Source of the DNA: CAIWXH01 sp964555675
GTDB taxonomy: Bacteria; Chloroflexota; Chloroflexia; Chloroflexales; Chloroflexaceae
Length of the DNA stretch: 5,126 bases
Reading direction: 5' to 3'
Assembly: GCA_964555675.1 (NCBI GenBank)
Contig: CAZKTU010000358.1
Coordinates: 1 to 5,126 of the forward strand
The notes under the pieces are model-generated. The model ran no database searches and was not told the origin of the DNA. It saw nothing but the letters and a program-made list of their open reading frames with translations. Positions 3,722-5,126 of this stretch are shown here, in pieces (position 1 is the first letter of the stretch; each line of letters starts with the position of its first letter). A program made the position numbers and the translations under genes.

Positions 3722-5126
3722 ATGGAGAACTTCGCCCAGCTCAGCCCGCGCGCCTTCGCCGCCCTCGACCCCTACCCGGCCCTGCGAGCCGCCGTCGATG
3801 GCAGCCTGCGCCGCCAGGCCGCCCGGGCGATCGCCGCCCTCGCCACCTTCCAGGAGCGCCCGGGCCTCCTGTCCAGGCTCGAGGCCGCCCTGCGCGACCC
3901 GCGCGGCGGCCTGCTCGTGCTCGAGGGCCCGCCCGGCAGCGGCGTCACCAGCCTGCTCGCCGCCCTCGCCGCCCGCCACCCCATGCCCCTCTGGCTCGCC
4001 GCCGACGCCGGCCCCGCGGGCCCCGCCGCCCTCTACGCCCAGGTGGTCGCCCTCTTCAGGCCCGCCGTCCCCCTCCTCGACCCTACGGTCGCCACCGACC
4101 CCGCCGCCCTCGAGCGGCTGCTCGGCGAGGCGGCCGCCGCGAGGGCCGGCGAGGCCCCGATCGCCTTCGCCATCGACGACCTCAACGCCCCCGGCCAGCC
4201 GGCCAGGCCCGGCCCGACGCCCTTGCCCGCCGGGCTGCCCCGCGGCGTCACCATGCTCCTCGGTTGCGCCCCGGGCGACCCGCTGCCCTACAGGCCGACC
4301 CTGCGCCTGCGCCTCCCCGACGACGACCCCGATCTGGCCGTCGCCCAGGCCCGCGCCCTCGCCGCCCTCGGCTGCGCCCCCGGCCACCCCTGGGCCGAGG
4401 CGCTGCTCGCCGGCTCGCAGGGCAGCTTCCTCTATCTGCGCCTCGCCCTGGCCCTGCTGCGCGATGGGCGTGCCGACCCCGCCGCGCTGCCCCAGGGGCT
4501 CGAGGCCCTGCTGCAGGCCTGGTGGCAGCGCCTGCCCCATGCCCAGCGTCGCTTCGCCGCCCTGCTCGCCGCCGCGGGCGAACCGCTGCCCCTGGCCCTC
4601 GCCGCGCGCCTGCTCGACCTCGACCCCGAGCCGACCTTCTCGCGCTGGGAGCAGCTCGGCCTGGTTGATCTGACGGTGCAGGCCGTGGCGCCGGCCGAGC
4701 CCGTCTCGGGGCACGCCGAGCAGGCTGCGCCCGCCCCCGCCCTGCCGGCCTTGCTCGGGGCCTTCAGCCATGGCGCGCCCGCGGCCATGATCGCTCGCCT
4801 CGACCCGGCTGCCCTGGCCGCCGCCCACGACGCCCTGGCCGAGCTCGGTCTGGCCAGCGCCGACGAGGAGCGGGCCGTGCGTCGCCCCGGGCAGCTCGAC
4901 AGCGCGCCCGGCCCCGACGAGCTCTATCTGCACCGGCAGCTCGCCCGCCACGCCGCCCTCGCCCCCCGCGAGCGCCGCGACCATGTTCTGCCGGCCCTGG
5001 TGAGCCGCGAGTGGTTGCGGGCCCACGAGCGCAGAGTCGGCCTGGGCGCGGCCCTCGAAGACGCCCGCTGGGAGCTGCGCGCCGCCGCGGCCGACGGCCC
5101 CGAGCTGCGCCTGGTGCGGGCGGCCA
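3722..5126 (+). CDS. STAND/AAA-like P-loop ATPase, N-terminal part (partial)
   Basis: From ATG 3722 the frame stays open to the window edge (468 codons, no stop), with C or G at almost every third codon position, so it is real although unfinished. It is Ala/Leu/Pro-rich with no signal peptide or membrane span in view. An N-terminal helical stretch (1-60) precedes a P-loop fold: LLVLEGPPGSGVTSLL (64-79, Walker A), IAFAIDDLN (147-155, Walker B), then GVTMLLGCAPGD, a possible sensor strand. The Walker A Lys is replaced by Val75 (GTC, 3944-3946). Further on, LLQAWWQRLPHAQRRFAALLAAAGEPLPLALAARLL and WEQLGLVDL resemble the winged-helix segment of STAND or AAA_16 ATPases. The C-terminal domain, often repeats such as TPR or WD40 in that class, lies outside. 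I do not recognise a named gene. It has no visible Shine-Dalgarno sequence and is probably transcribed separately from rplL. Confidence 0.8.
   Translation, partial: MENFAQLSPRAFAALDPYPALRAAVDGSLRRQAARAIAALATFQERPGLLSRLEAALRDPRGGLLVLEGPPGSGVTSLLAALAARHPMPLWLAADAGPAGPAALYAQVVALFRPAVPLLDPTVATDPAALERLLGEAAAARAGEAPIAFAIDDLNAPGQPARPGPTPLPAGLPRGVTMLLGCAPGDPLPYRPTLRLRLPDDDPDLAVAQARALAALGCAPGHPWAEALLAGSQGSFLYLRLALALLRDGRADPAALPQGLEALLQAWWQRLPHAQRRFAALLAAAGEPLPLALAARLLDLDPEPTFSRWEQLGLVDLTVQAVAPAEPVSGHAEQAAPAPALPALLGAFSHGAPAAMIARLDPAALAAAHDALAELGLASADEERAVRRPGQLDSAPGPDELYLHRQLARHAALAPRERRDHVLPALVSREWLRAHERRVGLGAALEDARWELRAAAADGPELRLVRAA

Noticed and set aside
3714..4673. + strand open frame (319 codons) overlapping the ATPase-like gene
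   Set aside because: A Pro/Ser/Arg-rich out-of-frame reading of the same DNA; the 3722 frame has the P-loop motifs and sensible codon use.
3704..5026. Long Gly-rich open frame on the - strand (440 codons)
   Set aside because: It is a shadow of the + strand gene at 3722-5126, caused by very high GC at third codon positions. Its product is low-complexity Gly/Glu/Ala with no recognisable domain.

Overview
The window is a segment of a high-GC bacterial chromosome. It carries the classic tuf - secE - nusG - rplK - rplA - rplJ - rplL block (elongation, translocation and transcription factors plus the L11/L1 and L10/L12 stalk proteins), all on the + strand. After it comes the first 468 codons of a very GC-rich, Ala/Leu-rich P-loop ATPase-like protein that runs off the right edge. 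The block is conserved across bacteria and does not fix the taxon. The absence of rpoB directly after rplL, the GC-rich codon use and a STAND-like ATPase next door suggest Chloroflexota (Chloroflexia), but this is an inference from context.

Layout: 1-56 is the last codons of tuf. 57-140 is a short gap with a strong UUCG-capped hairpin. 141-365 is secE. nusG follows, best started at GTG 395, and ends at 967. A near-consensus promoter (TTGACT, 17 bp, TATACT) overlaps the nusG stop and feeds a structured leader of about 120 nt, then rplK (1114-1539) and rplA (1594-2310). An extended -10 promoter (TGG-TATACT) lies just after the rplA stop. It starts a leader of about 280 nt holding an L10-leader-type RNA and an intrinsic terminator (2550-2584) just ahead of rplJ (2613-3155) and rplL (3200-3601). 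A long bulged stem-loop at 3624-3678 probably closes the ribosomal block. The ATPase-like gene starts at 3722 with no visible Shine-Dalgarno sequence.

How it works together: the ribosomal genes appear to be split into at least two transcription units, each with its own promoter and a leader that can be controlled by its own product (L1 for rplK-rplA by family precedent; the L10-L12 complex for rplJ-rplL). The best-supported regulatory feature is the L10 leader followed by a terminator, which implies feedback by transcription attenuation. The most unusual protein feature is the ATPase-like gene, whose Walker A motif reads GPPGSGVT, with Val where the catalytic Lys should be.

I see no mobile element, CRISPR array, tRNA or rRNA. 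Except for the last gene this is a core housekeeping region.
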